From Flavobacterium ginsenosidimutans (GTDB taxonomy: Bacteria; Bacteroidota; Bacteroidia; Flavobacteriales; Flavobacteriaceae): a DNA stretch of 64,000 bases. Positions within the stretch are counted from its first letter, which is position 1. Each line of letters begins with the position of its first letter. A program made the translations under genes and the position numbers. Shown here in pieces: positions 63,609 to 64,000 of the stretch. Location of the stretch: NCBI RefSeq assembly GCF_003254625.1, contig NZ_QJRJ01000081.1:496001-560000 (forward strand), in the 5' to 3' direction. The notes under the pieces are model-generated. The model saw nothing but the letters and a program-made list of their open reading frames with translations, ran no database searches and was not told the DNA's origin.

Positions 63609-64000
63609 ATGAAAAAGGAGATGAAGGAAATGCTGCCGATTATGGCAGTGGAGCATGACTGCATATTATCAAAACAGGGGGATGCAACAATAGTTTTTAA
63701 AGCGGAACTGCCTGAGATTTTCACATTGTCGGATCAGGAGTACGAAGCTTTCCACCAGTCCTGGATTAAAGCGATAAAGGTGCTCCCCAAGTTCTGCGTC
63801 TTCCATAAGCAGGACTGGTTTTTAGAGAGTGCCTATAAAGCTGATTTTTCAGGCGGTGGGGACAGTTTTCTGGCAAGAAGCAGCGAGCGTTTTTTTAATG
63901 AGAGGCCATTTCTGGACCATTGCTGCTATATCATGCTCACCAAGAAGCCGCAGGGCAGAAGGAATGCAACATCATTGTTTTCCAGTCTGCTCAGGGGCTC
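63609..64000 (+). CDS. traG: TraG-type conjugation ATPase, N-terminal part (partial)
   Basis: The frame opens at ATG 63609 and runs off the window. The visible 130 residues (LPIMAVEHDCILSKQGDATI, FHQSWIKAIKVLPKFCVFHK, then FNERPFLDHCCYIMLTKK) match the N-terminal DUF3875-type region of Bacteroidetes TraG, the VirB4-like ATPase of the transfer apparatus. The ATP-binding motifs lie beyond the window. Confidence 0.88.
   Translation, partial: MKKEMKEMLPIMAVEHDCILSKQGDATIVFKAELPEIFTLSDQEYEAFHQSWIKAIKVLPKFCVFHKQDWFLESAYKADFSGGGDSFLARSSERFFNERPFLDHCCYIMLTKKPQGRRNATSLFSSLLRG

Overview
The window reads as a piece of a Flavobacterium-like (Bacteroidota) genome. This rests on the AT-rich sequence, the lack of Shine-Dalgarno sites, a SusC/SusD pair, two proteins with type IX secretion (T9SS) sorting tails, the small histone H1-like protein typical of flavobacteria, and DUF4134/DUF4133/TraG conjugation genes of the Bacteroidetes type. 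No rRNA, tRNA or CRISPR array was found.

Layout. 1-3.3 kb: the end of an M16 peptidase gene, a nucleotidyltransferase and an AraC regulator. 3.3-4.3 kb: a gene-free stretch with long TTCT and GTTA tetranucleotide runs. 4.3-17.3 kb: a defence-type island holding (i) a HExxH protein followed by a small EACC1-like protein, (ii) a UvrD-family helicase with a built-in nuclease-like segment and two zinc ribbons, (iii) a soluble protein overlapping a four-helix membrane protein that together resemble lambda RexA/RexB, (iv) a Gabija-type GajA/GajB pair, and (v) a divergent winged-helix plus PD-(D/E)XK protein. A 16-bp perfect palindrome lies between (iv) and (v).

17.7-25.5 kb: a translesion cassette (SRAP gene, DnaE-type polymerase, DinB) followed by ssb and a DUF932 gene, a combination common on Bacteroidetes mobile elements. 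The SRAP gene is broken by two compensating frameshifts. 25.7-34.8 kb: a MauE-like redox membrane protein, a small secreted cysteine-containing DUF6520 protein, a secreted S9 peptidase, and a SusD/SusC pair whose susD has an in-frame TAG. 34.8-35.3 kb: a 105-nt rod-shaped inverted repeat (possible structured RNA) and a 14-bp palindrome before a controller-like XRE gene.

35.5-50.8 kb: histone-like gene, TPR-AraC sensor, lipoprotein, AraC regulators, Pmp3-like peptide, a 14-repeat T9SS surface protein, a second T9SS protein, and a TetR gene with a three-gene SDR/SDR/MDR oxidoreductase operon sharing matching operators. 50.9-61.3 kb: a DUF6624 protein, a serine-hydrolase pseudogene that has lost its active site, Crp and XRE regulators, a response regulator, ferrochelatase, a MarR gene with a start-proximal operator, a phytoene-synthase remnant, two SDR-fold genes and a lipoprotein hydrolase. 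61.7-64 kb: the start of a conjugation operon (TraE, TraF, TraG) with a small C5-cytosine methyltransferase gene inserted before traG.

Four genes are visibly broken (SRAP, susD, serine hydrolase, crtB remnant). The strongest leads are the RexAB-like pair, the HExxH/EACC1-like pair, the nuclease gene divergent from Gabija, the MauE/DUF6520/S9/SusCD neighbourhood, and the rod-like RNA candidate. All functional calls come from reading motifs; no database search was possible.
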